Below are positions 20,089 to 30,522 of a stretch of DNA of 61,089 nt, piece after piece (position 1 is the stretch's first letter; each line of letters starts with the position of its first letter). The translations under genes and the position numbers were made by a program. The notes below the pieces were generated by a model, which was not told where the DNA came from, searched no databases, and saw only the letters and a list, made by a program, of their open reading frames with translations. This DNA is from Thioalkalivibrio halophilus (lineage in GTDB: Bacteria; Pseudomonadota; Gammaproteobacteria; Ectothiorhodospirales; Ectothiorhodospiraceae). The DNA lies in NCBI RefSeq assembly GCF_001995255.1, contig NZ_MUZR01000011.1, positions 1-61,089 of the forward strand, written 5' to 3'.

Positions 20089-21354
20089 ATGCTGGATCCG
20101 TTTGTACCCGAGTCGAACATTGTCGAGATCCCGGCTGCCGGGCCATTGCCGGCGGGAGGGACGGCCGATATTGGCTGGACGCTGGACTGGAACAGCGACG
20201 AGGCCCGCCATCGCGAATGCCTGTGCCTCCCGCGCCTGGATCCCGAGCGGGATGTCTGGCCCGCCGGCAATGGTTCCGGCTTGATCGGAAGTTCGCCGGG
20301 CGAGGCCTGCGAGTGGTCGGCGGCGCCCCTGGTACCCGCGGCCGATCCCGCAAGGGTGGTGGAGCTGTCGCCGGCGGCCTTCAACCGGCGGTTGCGGCGC
20401 CACCGGGTGGTCGAGCCGCGGGCCGGAAGGTTCTATCCACGGGGGTTCATTGCGGGGCACGCCGGGATCGAGAAGGGCGATCGCGCGCTGTTTCGCGTGG
20501 GGGCCCTGGAAGAGGCCCGCCTGCTGGCGGACCTGAATCACCCCCTCGCGGGGCGCGAGCTGCGTCTGACCGGTCGGGTGGTGGGCGTACATCCCGAGGG
20601 CCGCGAGGGGGCCGCGGTCGACGTGACCGGGCGGCTGACCGAACGCGGGCCGGGGATGCAGGCGCGCTGGCGCGGGGTTCCGACGGATTTCTGGAGTGGC
20701 GGTGCCTGCGAGCGGGAGGGCCCGGAGGATGATGCGACGTTCTACGCGCGGCCGCGCATGGTCCACCATCTGGATGCCACCGCGCGCGCCGGGGTCGCGG
20801 CACTGTACGCCGCGCTGGTGCCGCCGGGCGCACGGGTCCTCGATCTCATGGCGAGCTGGGCATCGCATCTGGACCGGGTTGCCGAACCGGAGGCCGTCAT
20901 CGGTCTGGGCATGAATCGGGAAGAGCTGGCCGCCAACCCGGCGCTGAGCCAGGCCCTGGTGCAGGACCTGAATGCCTGTCCCCGTCTGCCATTCCCGGCG
21001 GACAGCCTGGACGTGGTGGTCTGTACCGCTTCGGTCGAATATCTGACCCGGCCCGGCGCGGTCTTTGCCTCGGTGCGGGAGGTGCTCCGCCCGGGTGGAG
21101 TGTTCGTGGTGACCTTCTCGGACCGCTGCTTCCCCACCAGGGCGATCGCGGTCTGGGAGCGGCTGTTCGACTTCGAGCGCATGGGACTGGTGCTGGACCG
21201 GTTTCTGGAGGCGGGGTTCGTGGACCTGGCCACGTTCAGCCTGCGTGGCCTGCCGCGTCCGGCGGACGATCCCTACGCCGGACGTCTGGATCATGCCGAT
21301 CCCGTTTTCGCGGTCTGGGGTACAAGTCCCCACGCGGGCACTCTGAACCGGTAA
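20089..21354 (+). CDS. FKBP-like domain fused to a methyltransferase-like domain
   Basis: 421 residues. The region about 92-170 resembles FKBP/SlyD: it carries [16 protein letters not shown] and the flap signature [18 protein letters not shown] (from residue 149). The C-terminal half (about 225-420) is a class I SAM methyltransferase-like domain with a degenerate motif [13 protein letters not shown], instead of VLDxGxGxG. A conventional [11 protein letters not shown] segment and a [13 protein letters not shown] strand follow. The start is ATG 20089 with an AAGGAG ribosome-binding site; a longer upstream frame is rejected. Substrate is unknown. It lies upstream of ftsK on the same strand. Confidence 0.7.
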   Translation: MLDPFVPESNIVEIPAAGPLPAGGTADIGWTLDWNSDEARHRECLCLPRLDPERDVWPAGNGSGLIGSSPGEACEWSAAPLVPAADPARVVELSPAAFNRRLRRHRVVEPRAGRFYPRGFIAGHAGIEKGDRALFRVGALEEARLLADLNHPLAGRELRLTGRVVGVHPEGREGAAVDVTGRLTERGPGMQARWRGVPTDFWSGGACEREGPEDDATFYARPRMVHHLDATARAGVAALYAALVPPGARVLDLMASWASHLDRVAEPEAVIGLGMNREELAANPALSQALVQDLNACPRLPFPADSLDVVVCTASVEYLTRPGAVFASVREVLRPGGVFVVTFSDRCFPTRAIAVWERLFDFERMGLVLDRFLEAGFVDLATFSLRGLPRPADDPYAGRLDHADPVFAVWGTSPHAGTLNR

Positions 21355-21409
21355 ACTGCACCCTGATTCGAGATGCCCGCGCTGGCGGGCCGGCACCGAC
21401 GGGGAGCGC

Positions 21410-23818
21410 ATGGCCGCAAGCAAGGCCAAATCCACAGGCAAGGGGCAGAAATCCGGCCCGAAGACGGGGTCGAAGTCCGGTCAGGGCACGGACACGAGCA
21501 AGGGGCGCGGCCGCGCTGCGCAGACCGCGGAGGCGTCGACGCCGCCCACGCTCAGCGGGCAGCTGCTGCGCGGGCTGCGCGAAGGCGCGCTGCTGATCTT
21601 CGGCATGCTGGCGCTGTACCTGCTGATGGCCCTGGTGACCTATCACCCGGGGGACGCCGCCTGGTCCACCACCGGCGACGGCGACGGGACGCGCAACCTG
21701 GGCGGAACCACCGGGGCGTGGTTCGCCGACATCGCCTTTCACCTGCTGGGCCATCTGGCCTTCCTGATCCCGCTGGCGGTCGCCGGCATCGGCTGGTGGC
21801 TGTTCCGTCACCGGCGCGATGCGCGTATGGCCAGTGCCCTGGAGATCGGCGTGCGCGGCGCGGCCCTGGTGGTGGCGCTGATCGCCGGTTCGGCGCTGGC
21901 GGCCCTGCACCTGCTGCCGGGTGGCATGCCGGTGCATGCCGGGGGAATCCTGGGCGACCTGTTCGGGGGCTGGGCGGTCGCCGGGCTGGGGCTGGTCGGC
22001 GGCACGCTGGTGCTGCTGGCGCTGTTCCTTGCCGGGGTCACGCTGTTCACCGGGCTGTCGTGGTTTGCGCTGATGGATGGCCTGGGGCGTACGCTGGTGC
22101 GCGGCTGGGAGGCCGCAAGGGCGCGGCTGGAGCTGGCGCGTGACCGGCGTATCGGCAAGCAGCAGCGGGCCGGGCGCGAAGAGCGCGTGGAGAAGGAGCG
22201 CAAGCGCACCGCGGACCGTCCGCCGAAACGGGTGGAGCCGAAGGTCGAGACCCCGCCGCCCAGTCCGCGGGTGGAGAAGGAAAAGCAGGTGCCGCTGTTC
22301 ACCGCGGGCGAGGGCGCCGATCCGATCCCCCCGCTGGGCCTGCTGGACGAACCCCCGGCGGCCTCCGAGGGGCATTCGGAAGAGGCCCTGCAGGCGTTGT
22401 CGCGCCAGGTGGAGCTCAAGCTGAAGGACTTCGGCGTGGAGGTCGAGGTGGTCGCGGTGCAGCCGGGGCCGGTGATCACCCGCTTCGAGCTGCAGCCGGC
22501 CCCGGGGGTCAAGGCTTCGCGCATCTCCGGGCTGTCCACCGACCTGGCGCGCTCGCTGTCGGTGATCGCGGTGCGCATCGTCGAGGTGATCCCCGGACGC
22601 TCCACGGTGGGTCTGGAGATCCCCAACGACAACCGCGAGATCGTCGCGCTCAGCGAGATCCTGCGCTCGGAGAAGTTCGACTCCGGCAAGTCGCCGCTGA
22701 CCATGGCCCTCGGCAAGGACATCGGCGGCGCGCCGGTGATGGCCGATCTGGCGAAGATGCCGCATCTGCTGGTGGCCGGGACCACCGGCTCCGGCAAGTC
22801 GGTGGGCGTCAACGCGATGCTGCTGTCGCTGCTGTACAAGGCCACCCCGGAAGAGGTGCGGCTGATCCTGATCGACCCCAAGATGCTGGAGCTGTCGGTC
22901 TACGAGGGCATCCCGCATCTGCTGTGCCCGGTGGTCACCGACATGAAGGACGCCTCCAACGCCCTGCGCTGGGCGGTGGGCGAGATGGAACGGCGCTACA
23001 AGCTGATGTCGGCCCTGGGGGTGCGCAACATCGGCGGTTACAACAAGAAGGTGCGCGACGCGCGCGCCGCCGGCGAGCCGCTGAAGGATCCGCTGTTCGA
23101 TCCGGCGCAGTCGGTGACCGCGACCGAGGCCCCGGAGCTGGAGCCGCTGCCGTTCATCGTGATCGTGGTCGACGAGTTCGCCGACATGATGATGGTGGTG
23201 GGCAAGAAGGTGGAGGAGCTGATCGCGCGGCTCGCGCAGAAGGCGCGTGCCGCCGGGCTGCACCTGATCCTCGCCACCCAGCGGCCGTCGGTGGACGTGA
23301 TCACCGGCCTGATCAAGGCCAACATCCCCAGCCGCATCGCCTTCCAGGTGTCGTCGCGGGTGGATTCGCGCACCATCCTTGACCAGATGGGGGCGGAGCA
23401 CCTGCTGGGGCATGGCGACATGCTCTACCTGCCACCGGGCAAAGCGATGCCGGAGCGCGTGCACGGGGCCTTCGTGGGCGACAACGAGGTGCACCAGGTG
23501 GTGGAGTACCTCAAGTCCACCGGCGAACCCGACTACAACGAGGCGATCCTCGACGAGCCGGAGGCCGGCGCGGCGGCGATTCCCGGGCTGGAATCGGGTG
23601 ACGGGAACGAATCGGAGTCGGATCCGCTCTATGACCAGGCGGTGCAGATCGTCACCGAGTCGCGCAAGGCCTCCATTTCCTACGTACAGCGACGGCTGAA
23701 GATCGGCTACAACCGCGCCGCGCGGATCGTGGAGGACATGGAGACCGCCGGACTGGTCAGCCCGGTGCAGTCCAACGGCAATCGCGAGGTGCTGGTGCCC
23801 GATCGCTCGAACGAGTGA
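21410..23818 (+). CDS. ftsK: DNA translocase FtsK
   Basis: Septal DNA pump that segregates chromosomes and activates XerCD at dif. The 802 residues comprise a Lys/Gly-rich cytoplasmic N-terminus, four transmembrane helices (about 55-220) and a short charged linker. The RecA-like motor follows, with Walker A in [15 protein letters not shown] and Walker B in [16 protein letters not shown]-terminal winged-helix gamma domain (about 735-795, [20 protein letters not shown]) recognises KOPS. The linker is short compared with the long one of E. coli FtsK. The start ATG 21410 has GGGGAG upstream. lolA follows after 77 bp. Confidence 0.96.
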   Translation: MAASKAKSTGKGQKSGPKTGSKSGQGTDTSKGRGRAAQTAEASTPPTLSGQLLRGLREGALLIFGMLALYLLMALVTYHPGDAAWSTTGDGDGTRNLGGTTGAWFADIAFHLLGHLAFLIPLAVAGIGWWLFRHRRDARMASALEIGVRGAALVVALIAGSALAALHLLPGGMPVHAGGILGDLFGGWAVAGLGLVGGTLVLLALFLAGVTLFTGLSWFALMDGLGRTLVRGWEAARARLELARDRRIGKQQRAGREERVEKERKRTADRPPKRVEPKVETPPPSPRVEKEKQVPLFTAGEGADPIPPLGLLDEPPAASEGHSEEALQALSRQVELKLKDFGVEVEVVAVQPGPVITRFELQPAPGVKASRISGLSTDLARSLSVIAVRIVEVIPGRSTVGLEIPNDNREIVALSEILRSEKFDSGKSPLTMALGKDIGGAPVMADLAKMPHLLVAGTTGSGKSVGVNAMLLSLLYKATPEEVRLILIDPKMLELSVYEGIPHLLCPVVTDMKDASNALRWAVGEMERRYKLMSALGVRNIGGYNKKVRDARAAGEPLKDPLFDPAQSVTATEAPELEPLPFIVIVVDEFADMMMVVGKKVEELIARLAQKARAAGLHLILATQRPSVDVITGLIKANIPSRIAFQVSSRVDSRTILDQMGAEHLLGHGDMLYLPPGKAMPERVHGAFVGDNEVHQVVEYLKSTGEPDYNEAILDEPEAGAAAIPGLESGDGNESESDPLYDQAVQIVTESRKASISYVQRRLKIGYNRAARIVEDMETAGLVSPVQSNGNREVLVPDRSNE

Positions 23819-23895
23819 GGTGCACGGCCTCGTTCACCGCGGATTAAGCTGTCGCCGCGCAATCTGTTGATCCGAGTTTCCCTGACGGAGATCGC

Positions 23896-24570
23896 ATGAA
23901 CCCGCGTCCCCCGAGTTTTGATGTTCGCCCGCTACGCGGGTCTTCCATGTTCCCCGGCCTGGTGGCGGCGTTGCTGCTCCTGTTCGCGGCTCCGGCGGGC
24001 GCGGCCGATGATGCCCGCCTGGCGCTGGAACGTTTCATGGCCGGCCTGGAGACGTTCTCCGCGGAGTTCACCCAGACGGTCAGCGACGAGACCGGTTTCA
24101 CCCTGCAGGAATCCGAAGGGGTGATGCATCTGGGGCTTCCCGACCGGCTGTACTGGGAAGTGCACGAGCCGTTTCCGCAGGTGGTGGTCAGCGACGGCCG
24201 TGAGCTGTGGACGTTCGAACCGGATCTGGCGCAGGCTACGGTGCGCCCGCTGGGCGACGCGCTGGAGGCCACGCCGATCGCCGCCATCAGCCAGCCGGAT
24301 CGGCTGGAAGAGCACTTTCGCACGCTGATCCTGCCGGTGCCGGATGGCGAGGCCCTGCGGCTGCTGCTGCTGCCGCGCGACGAGCATGCGGACTTTGTGC
24401 GCATGATGCTGGATCTGACCCCGGACGGCGACCTGGTGCGCATGCAGTTCGAGGACCTGTTCGGGCAGGTCACCGACGTGCGTTTCAGCGCCAGCGAGCG
24501 CAACCCGGAGCTGGATCCGGACACCTTCCGCTTCGAGGTGCCCGACGGGGCCGACGTCTACCGGCCCTGA
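23896..24570 (+). CDS. lolA: Outer-membrane lipoprotein carrier protein LolA
   Basis: Periplasmic chaperone ferrying lipoproteins from LolCDE to LolB. It has 224 residues with a hydrophobic N-terminal signal region ending about residue 38 (PAGAADDARL). The mature part shows LolA landmarks (ETFSAEFTQTV, GVMHLGLPDRLYWEV, FPQVVVSDGRELWTF, PNxF-like ending). ATG 23896 is preferred because GGAG lies 6 bases upstream, but the ATG at 23947 would give a more compact signal peptide. It sits between ftsK and rarA, a conserved order. Confidence 0.93.
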   Translation: MNPRPPSFDVRPLRGSSMFPGLVAALLLLFAAPAGAADDARLALERFMAGLETFSAEFTQTVSDETGFTLQESEGVMHLGLPDRLYWEVHEPFPQVVVSDGRELWTFEPDLAQATVRPLGDALEATPIAAISQPDRLEEHFRTLILPVPDGEALRLLLLPRDEHADFVRMMLDLTPDGDLVRMQFEDLFGQVTDVRFSASERNPELDPDTFRFEVPDGADVYRP

Positions 24571-24599
24571 CCCGTTCCCGGCGGGGTTACAATTCCGGC

Positions 24600-26015
24600 A
24601 TGAGTGACGACCTGTTCGACAACGACCTGTTCGGGGACGATCCCGCCGGCGGCCCGGAGGCCGACCCGCCGGCCCAGCCGTCATCGCAGTCCGCAGCTGC
24701 GGTAACGACCGTGGATCCCGCCGCCCCGCTGGCCGAGCGCATGCGCCCGGCGCGGCTGGACGAGATGGTGGGGCAGGACCACCTGGTGGGCGCGGATGCC
24801 GCGCTGCGCCGCGCGATCGAAAGCGGTCAGACCCCGTCGATGATCCTGTGGGGGCCGCCCGGCTGTGGCAAGACCACGCTGGCGCGGCTGGTGGCCGAGG
24901 CCGGTGCCCAGCGGCTGGTGACGCTGTCGGCGGTGCTGGCCGGGGTGAAAGACGTGCGCGCGGTGGTGGATGCGGCGAAGACCCGGCGGCGCAATGGCGT
25001 TGGCACGCTGCTGTTCATCGACGAGATCCACCGCTTCAACAAGGGGCAGCAGGACGCCCTGCTGCCGCATATCGAGGACGGTACGCTCACGTTCGTGGGT
25101 GCCACCACCGAGAACCCGTCGTTTGCGCTGAACAGCGCGCTGCTGTCGCGCGCCCGGGTGTACCGCATGGAATCGGTGGGGGAGGCGGCGATCGAGGACC
25201 TGATCGGGCGCGCCCTGGCGGACGCGGAGCGCGGTCTGGGCGGTCGCGGGCTGAGCCTGGCCGACGAAGAACGCCGGCGCCTGGCGGGGGCGGCCGACGG
25301 CGATGCCCGGCGCGCCCTGAACTGGCTGGAAACCGCCTCGGACCTGGCGAGTGACGGGGTGATCACCGGCGAGGCCCTGCGCGCGGTGATGGGGGCCCAG
25401 TCGCTGGCCATGGATCGCCAGGGCGATGCGTTTTACGACCAGATCTCGGCTCTGCACAAATCGGTGCGGGGTTCCGATCCCGACGGGGCGCTGTACTGGC
25501 TGGTGCGCATGCTGGATGCCGGCTGCGACCCGGACTATCTCGGCCGGCGCCTGTTGCGCATGGCCTACGAGGACATCGGCCTGGGCGCGGTGGGGCTGGG
25601 CCAGCGGGTGCTGGCGGCGTGGCAGACCATGGAGCGCCTCGGCCGCCCGGAGGGCGACCTGGCCCTGGTACAGGCGGCGGTGGAGCTGGCCGGGGCCCCC
25701 AAGAGTAACAGCACCTATGCGGCCCTCGGACAGGCGCGGGCGGCGATCGCGGAGACCGGCAGCCCGGAGGTGCCGCTGCATCTGCGCAACGCCCCCACCG
25801 AGCTGATGCGTCAGGAAGGCTTTGGTGCGGGCTATCGCTACGACCACGACGAGCCCGACGGGGTGGCCCGCGGCCAGACCTATCTGCCGGAACTGCTGCT
25901 GGACCGGCGGTTCTACACGCCGAAACGGGCCGGCACCGAACGGGTGCTGGCGGAGCGGCTGGACGCCCTGCGGGGCGACGGCCGGGATGACGGCTCCGGG
26001 GACCTCGGAGTGTAG
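24600..26015 (+). CDS. rarA: Replication-associated recombination protein A
   Basis: AAA+ ATPase (MgsA/RarA/WRNIP1 family) acting at stalled forks. The 471 residues have an N-terminal acidic extension (MSDDLFDNDLFGDDPAGG). Then come MRPARLDEMVGQDHLVG, Walker A GPPGCGKTT, Walker B LLFIDEIHRFNKGQQD, sensor 1 GATTENPSF and a C-terminal tetramerisation domain (YDQISALHKSVRGSDPDGAL). It begins 29 bp after lolA in the ftsK-lolA-rarA order. Length is slightly above the family mean because of the acidic N-terminus. Confidence 0.96.
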   Translation: MSDDLFDNDLFGDDPAGGPEADPPAQPSSQSAAAVTTVDPAAPLAERMRPARLDEMVGQDHLVGADAALRRAIESGQTPSMILWGPPGCGKTTLARLVAEAGAQRLVTLSAVLAGVKDVRAVVDAAKTRRRNGVGTLLFIDEIHRFNKGQQDALLPHIEDGTLTFVGATTENPSFALNSALLSRARVYRMESVGEAAIEDLIGRALADAERGLGGRGLSLADEERRRLAGAADGDARRALNWLETASDLASDGVITGEALRAVMGAQSLAMDRQGDAFYDQISALHKSVRGSDPDGALYWLVRMLDAGCDPDYLGRRLLRMAYEDIGLGAVGLGQRVLAAWQTMERLGRPEGDLALVQAAVELAGAPKSNSTYAALGQARAAIAETGSPEVPLHLRNAPTELMRQEGFGAGYRYDHDEPDGVARGQTYLPELLLDRRFYTPKRAGTERVLAERLDALRGDGRDDGSGDLGV

Positions 26016-26051
26016 CCGGATGCCCGGACCGCGCATGGCAACGACACCGCG

Positions 26052-26744
26052 ATGATGAATTCGCGACCCTCGCGCCGCTGGCTGCCGGTGGCGGCGATCC
26101 TGCTCCTGCTGACCCTGGCCTGGCTGCTGTTCACCGGGGAGGTCCGTCCGCAGGATCTGCGGCTGGAGGACCTGGAGCGCTGGCTGGCGGGGTTCGGCGC
26201 GCTGGCCCCGCTGGTGTTCACACTGGCGTTCGTGGTCCTGGCCCTGCTTCCGTTGCCGAGTACCGCCTGGATTCTGCTGGCGGGGGCGTTGTTCGGGCCG
26301 CTGTACGGGGGGCTTGTGAGCCTGCTGGCGGCGACCCTGGCCGGGGTGATCGCCTTCTGGGCGTCGCGGTATTTTCTTTATCCCTGGGTGGCGCCGCGCC
26401 TGGGGCCGCGCGGACGCCGCCTGTGTGCCGACGTGCGCGAGGAAGGATGGCGTGTGGTGGCTCTGACCCGGCTGGTCCCGGTGTTTCCCTACGCGCCCAC
26501 CAACGTGGTCCTGGGCGTGACCGGCATCCCGGTGGGCGTGTTTGCTCTCACCACCGTCATCACGCTGATCCCCAGCCTGTTCGCCTACGCCTGGCTGGGG
26601 CACAGTGCGCGCGAGGCGGTGAACGGGGCCGAGGGGCGGGTGCAGCTGGGCCTCGCCGTGCTGGCGGTGATCGCCATGACCCTGCTGTTGCCGCGCTTCG
26701 TGCGCCGCCTGTGGCAGGGTCAGCGGGGTGCGCCGGAGGCCTGA
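26052..26744 (+). CDS. TVP38/TMEM64 (DedA-like) family membrane protein
   Basis: 230-residue inner-membrane protein of the SNARE-associated/VTT domain family. About five hydrophobic segments flank the typical core: LPLPSTAWILLAGALFGPLYGGL, the reentrant loop, RLVPVFPYAPTNVVLGVTGI and a following helix. DedA-like proteins are linked to lipid scrambling and membrane homeostasis; the substrate here is unknown. The start ATG 26052 lies 36 bp downstream of rarA. It converges on the GGDEF-EAL gene. Confidence 0.88.
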   Translation: MMNSRPSRRWLPVAAILLLLTLAWLLFTGEVRPQDLRLEDLERWLAGFGALAPLVFTLAFVVLALLPLPSTAWILLAGALFGPLYGGLVSLLAATLAGVIAFWASRYFLYPWVAPRLGPRGRRLCADVREEGWRVVALTRLVPVFPYAPTNVVLGVTGIPVGVFALTTVITLIPSLFAYAWLGHSAREAVNGAEGRVQLGLAVLAVIAMTLLLPRFVRRLWQGQRGAPEA

Positions 26745-26766
26745 TCCGCCCTCGGGCCGGGTGGTT

Positions 26767-29376
26767 TCAGTCCGTGCCGGTGGCCTCCACGCCGGGCCGC
26801 CGCGGGGTAAAACCGGTGTCGGGGTAGCCGAGGTGATGTCCCTGGGCGTAGTCGATGCCGATCTCGCGTACGGCCTCGAGGACCTCCGCGTCTTCCACGA
26901 ATTCGGCGATGGTGCGCATTTGCAGGTCGCGGGCCAGCGCCGCGATGCTGTTGACGAAGGCGCGGTCGCGCGGGTCGCGGGCCATGTTGCGCACGAAGTC
27001 GCCGTCGATCTTTACGTAGTCGATGGGGAAGCGCTTGAGGTAGTGGAACGACGAGAAGCCCGAGCCGAAGTCGTCCACCGCAAACAGGAAACCCTGTTCC
27101 TTCAGTGCCTGCACGAAGGTCTCCAGCACGTTCAGGTTGGACACGGTGTCGCGCTCGGTGATCTCGAACACGATACGCGTCGGGTCGATGCGGTAATCGG
27201 TTGCCAGGGTGCGCACCTTGCCGATGAATTCGCCGATGATCAGCGCGCGCGGCGACAGGTTGATGAACAGCAGGCCGTCGTAACCGGTCTCGTGGATGTG
27301 GCGGAAGGCCTGCTCGATCAGCAGGTAATCGAGCTGGTGCATCACGCCCATGCTCTCGGCGGTCTCGATGAACTCGTTGGCCGGCAGCAGCCTGCCGCTG
27401 GATTCGATGCGCATCAGCAGCTCGTGGATGGCGGTTTCGCCGGAGCGGACATCCACGATGGGCTGGAACACCGGCACGATGCGTTTTTCCTCCAGGGCCT
27501 GCATGATCATCATCCCGGTCTCGCCGGCCTCGCGGAACACCTTCGCCACCTCGTCCTCGTCGGGCAGGCAGACTGCGTTTTTCCCTTCGCGTTTGGCCTT
27601 GTACATCATGTTGTCGGCCACCAGGAATACGTCGCGGGTGCTGTCTCCGTGCTCCGGGTAAACCGCGATGCCGATGCAGGTGGTGGCGCGCACCCGGGTG
27701 CCGTCGGGCGCGGTCAGGGCCAGCTCGTCGGTGGCCTCGGTCATCCGCACCGCCAGTTCGTGCGCGGCTTCGGCGCCCGTCTCGGGCAGGATCAGGGCGA
27801 ATTCGTCGCCCCCGTAGCGCGCCAGGATGTGCTCGTTTTCCACCGCGTTGCGGATAGTGTCGGCATACGCCTGCAGGAACCGGTCGCCGAAGGAATGCCC
27901 GTAGCGGTCGTTGATGGTCTTGAAGTTGTCGAGGTCGACGACCATCACCGCGAACGGGTAGTCGTGACTGGCGGCCCGCTTGAGCTCGTAACCGAACAGT
28001 TCCCAGAACACGCGCTGGTTGTAGAGGTTGGTCAGCGGGTCACGGGTGGCGTAGTACTCGAGGTCCTGGGTGTACTTGTAGATCGCCTTCACCGAGCCGA
28101 CCAGGTTCAGCAGGGTCGACAGGATGCTCTCGATCACCACGTGCCGGACCGGGTCGCGCACCAGATCGGACTGGACCCCGATGCCGACCACGCCGCCAAT
28201 GCGCGGGGTTTCCAGCATCAGGGACTTGGTCGCCAGTTCGATCTCGCTGGCGTCCAGCTCGTGCAGGTCGGTGTGCGGATCCGCCACGTTGTGTTGCACG
28301 GTGATCCGAGCACCCTCGACGAAGTCGTCGTTCGCGCGGATGCGCCGGGTTGCCAGCTTCTCGAAGGTGCGGCGGGTGGCCTCCGGCGGTTCACTGCGCC
28401 AGAAGATCTCCAGTTCGTAGTGGTCCTCGTCCGCCTTGAACAGCGTGAACAGGGTGTAGGCGTCGATGATGGTGTTGATCTCGTTGAGCAGCACGCTGAT
28501 GTATTCGCGCCAGTCCCGCACCACGTCGGAGGTGATAATGAACTTGTCCAGCAGCTTCAGTTCGAATTCCAGGATCTCCTTGTCTACCGCCACGCCGTGC
28601 AGCTTGTGCACCAGCTCGTCGACCTGGCGCACGACCTGATCCAGCTCGACGAATCCGGTGCTGATGGATCGCGTCTCCAGGCGGTTGAGATCGCGCACCG
28701 AATTGATGCTGCGCACCTGGTTCTGAAAGCGGCGTACCGAGCGGCTGATCGGCCCGGTCGCCCAGGCGGCCAGCAGGACCGCGGCCAGCAGCGTGCCGGC
28801 GCCGGTGGCGAGGAAGGTCCACAGGTGCTGCCCGCGGGCGTCCACCAGGGCCTCGCCCATGTCCTGGCGGACCTCCATCACGCCCAGCACGTCGCCGGTG
28901 TCGGCATTGCCGTGGCACTGCAGGCAGGCCTGGCGGGCACGCAGGGGAAAGGTGTAGCGGACCTCCTCGTTGGCCGAGGAGCTTTCGATCTCCCCGGTTT
29001 CAAACGCCCGCCGCACCCGGGCGTCGCGTTCCGGCTGTTCCACCTCGCCGTAGACCTCGGACACCTTGTCGCCGCGGAACAGGTCGAGTCGCAGCGGTGT
29101 GCCCTGGAAGGACTCCTCGATCCCGGCCGAGAATTCCTCGAGCTCCTCGCGGGTCCAGCCCTCGCTCATGATCTGGAACATGGACGCGAAGGTCTGATGG
29201 GCGATCCCGCTCGCGGTCTCTTCGGCCTGCCGGGTCATGGTCCGTTCGTAGATGAGCGAGGACGTGACGCCCGCAGTCACGAACACCAGCAGGGCGACCC
29301 CCATGATGGCGGTCACGATGAAATGGCGCAGGCGCAGGGTGCGGCGTGGCTGAACCGGCTCGGAAGGCTTCGGCAT
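26767..29376 (-). CDS. Haem-c-linked GGDEF-EAL sensor protein
   Basis: 869-residue inner-membrane c-di-GMP signalling protein. A transmembrane segment (about 16-40) leads to a periplasmic sensor domain. This contains a CxxCH haem-attachment motif at residues 151-155 (QACLQCHGN) and resembles the Tll0287/DUF3365-type haem sensors. A second transmembrane segment, a linker and a GAF-like cytoplasmic region follow. The GGDEF domain retains YGGDEF. The EAL domain carries the motif as ELL (HELLMRI), with NLSP and DDFGSGFSSF retained, so phosphodiesterase activity is possible. ATG 29376 has an AGAGGA ribosome-binding site. No regulator partner is adjacent. Confidence 0.85.
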   Translation of the reverse strand: MPKPSEPVQPRRTLRLRHFIVTAIMGVALLVFVTAGVTSSLIYERTMTRQAEETASGIAHQTFASMFQIMSEGWTREELEEFSAGIEESFQGTPLRLDLFRGDKVSEVYGEVEQPERDARVRRAFETGEIESSSANEEVRYTFPLRARQACLQCHGNADTGDVLGVMEVRQDMGEALVDARGQHLWTFLATGAGTLLAAVLLAAWATGPISRSVRRFQNQVRSINSVRDLNRLETRSISTGFVELDQVVRQVDELVHKLHGVAVDKEILEFELKLLDKFIITSDVVRDWREYISVLLNEINTIIDAYTLFTLFKADEDHYELEIFWRSEPPEATRRTFEKLATRRIRANDDFVEGARITVQHNVADPHTDLHELDASEIELATKSLMLETPRIGGVVGIGVQSDLVRDPVRHVVIESILSTLLNLVGSVKAIYKYTQDLEYYATRDPLTNLYNQRVFWELFGYELKRAASHDYPFAVMVVDLDNFKTINDRYGHSFGDRFLQAYADTIRNAVENEHILARYGGDEFALILPETGAEAAHELAVRMTEATDELALTAPDGTRVRATTCIGIAVYPEHGDSTRDVFLVADNMMYKAKREGKNAVCLPDEDEVAKVFREAGETGMMIMQALEEKRIVPVFQPIVDVRSGETAIHELLMRIESSGRLLPANEFIETAESMGVMHQLDYLLIEQAFRHIHETGYDGLLFINLSPRALIIGEFIGKVRTLATDYRIDPTRIVFEITERDTVSNLNVLETFVQALKEQGFLFAVDDFGSGFSSFHYLKRFPIDYVKIDGDFVRNMARDPRDRAFVNSIAALARDLQMRTIAEFVEDAEVLEAVREIGIDYAQGHHLGYPDTGFTPRRPGVEATGTD

Positions 29377-29472
29377 GCAGTCCTCTGAGGGAGCTTTTCG
29401 GATGAACGGGTGTGGCGATCCCGTCAAACCCTGCACTTTGCGGGGGAAGAGGCGGCCAGGTTGTGAGCTGGA

Positions 29473-30498
29473 TCAAGGTTTTTCGGAGAGAATGCGATCG
29501 GCGATGTTCCCGGCCGGGCCGATCTCGCCGTGGGGAAGGTCGCCGTCGGGGTCGAGGATCCACGCGGTGATATCCGCGTGGGTCTGTCGTGCCCCGGAAT
29601 AGCGGGTGAGCAGGTGGTAGCCCTCGGGATAGAACACCGCCCGGTGCCCGGGTCCGCCTTCGGCCAGCGTGCGCAACAGGTCCGCCACCGGTTCCGGCGG
29701 GATCAGGTCGTCGCGGCCGCCGTAGAGCACCAGGCTCGGAGGTGGCAGGTCCGGGGCGGCGGCACGTGCGCGGTCCATCAGGGTGGTGAGGCCGTCCAGG
29801 CTGTCCATCCGGGCATTGGCACGTACCCAGGGGTCGCGCCGCAGGCCGGCGGCCACCACCGGGTCGTCGGTAGGGCGAATATCGAGGTGCGCGGCGTCTT
29901 CCGGGGACAGCCGCAGGCCCGGGAACAGCCGGGTGGAGGTCCACAGGGCCATCCGCTGATACCAGGGCAGGGCATCGCGTGCCCAGACGGCCGGGGCGAT
30001 CAGGACCGTTCCGGCGACCGGCGGTGCCGGCTCGCCGGTGACCGCCAGGGCCGCCACCGCCGCGCCCATGCTCTTGCCGACCATAAGCGGGCGCAGGTCC
30101 GCGTAACGTTCGTCCAGGGCGTGGAGCAGGGCGCGGGCGTCGGCGGCCAGGGCCGCGTGGCCGGCCCAGTAGCCGGCCGAGTCGGTGCGGCCGAAACCGC
30201 GCTGGTCCGGGGCGTAGACCGCAATGCCGCTGGCGGCCAGCGGCCGTGCAAGGGCGTGCATGCTGCCGCCGTAGTCATTGAAACCGTGCAGGGCCAGGAT
30301 CACCCGTTCGGGCTCGCGCGGACCCCAGCGGCGCAGTGGCAGTTCGGTTCCGTCGGGCATCCGGGCCAGACCCTGTTCCAGCCGCGCGGGCTCGGGATTC
30401 TCGGTGGCCGGTGCGGGAAGGCCGGCGGGCGTGGCGGCGCAGCCACCGAGCAGCAGGCCGAACAGCAGTGCCGGGATGAGGCGGGCGAGGCGAGTCAT
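29473..30498 (-). CDS. Alpha/beta-hydrolase lipoprotein (lysophospholipase-like)
   Basis: 341 residues with a lipoprotein signal peptide and lipobox LGGC (Cys at about residue 20), so probably tethered to an envelope membrane. The hydrolase domain of the S33/monoacylglycerol lipase type has HGFNDYGGS (oxyanion), the nucleophile elbow GKSMGAAVAAL and a Asp-containing GGRDDLIPP. The late His is in the EGYHLLTR segment. Substrate is unknown. It is followed on the same strand by nothing close, while the RibD-like gene ends 24 bp upstream of its start, so the two may be co-transcribed. Confidence 0.85.
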   Translation of the reverse strand: MTRLARLIPALLFGLLLGGCAATPAGLPAPATENPEPARLEQGLARMPDGTELPLRRWGPREPERVILALHGFNDYGGSMHALARPLAASGIAVYAPDQRGFGRTDSAGYWAGHAALAADARALLHALDERYADLRPLMVGKSMGAAVAALAVTGEPAPPVAGTVLIAPAVWARDALPWYQRMALWTSTRLFPGLRLSPEDAAHLDIRPTDDPVVAAGLRRDPWVRANARMDSLDGLTTLMDRARAAAPDLPPPSLVLYGGRDDLIPPEPVADLLRTLAEGGPGHRAVFYPEGYHLLTRYSGARQTHADITAWILDPDGDLPHGEIGPAGNIADRILSEKP

Positions 30499-30522
30499 GC
30501 GCGCTCCGGAGGCGGGCGGGGG

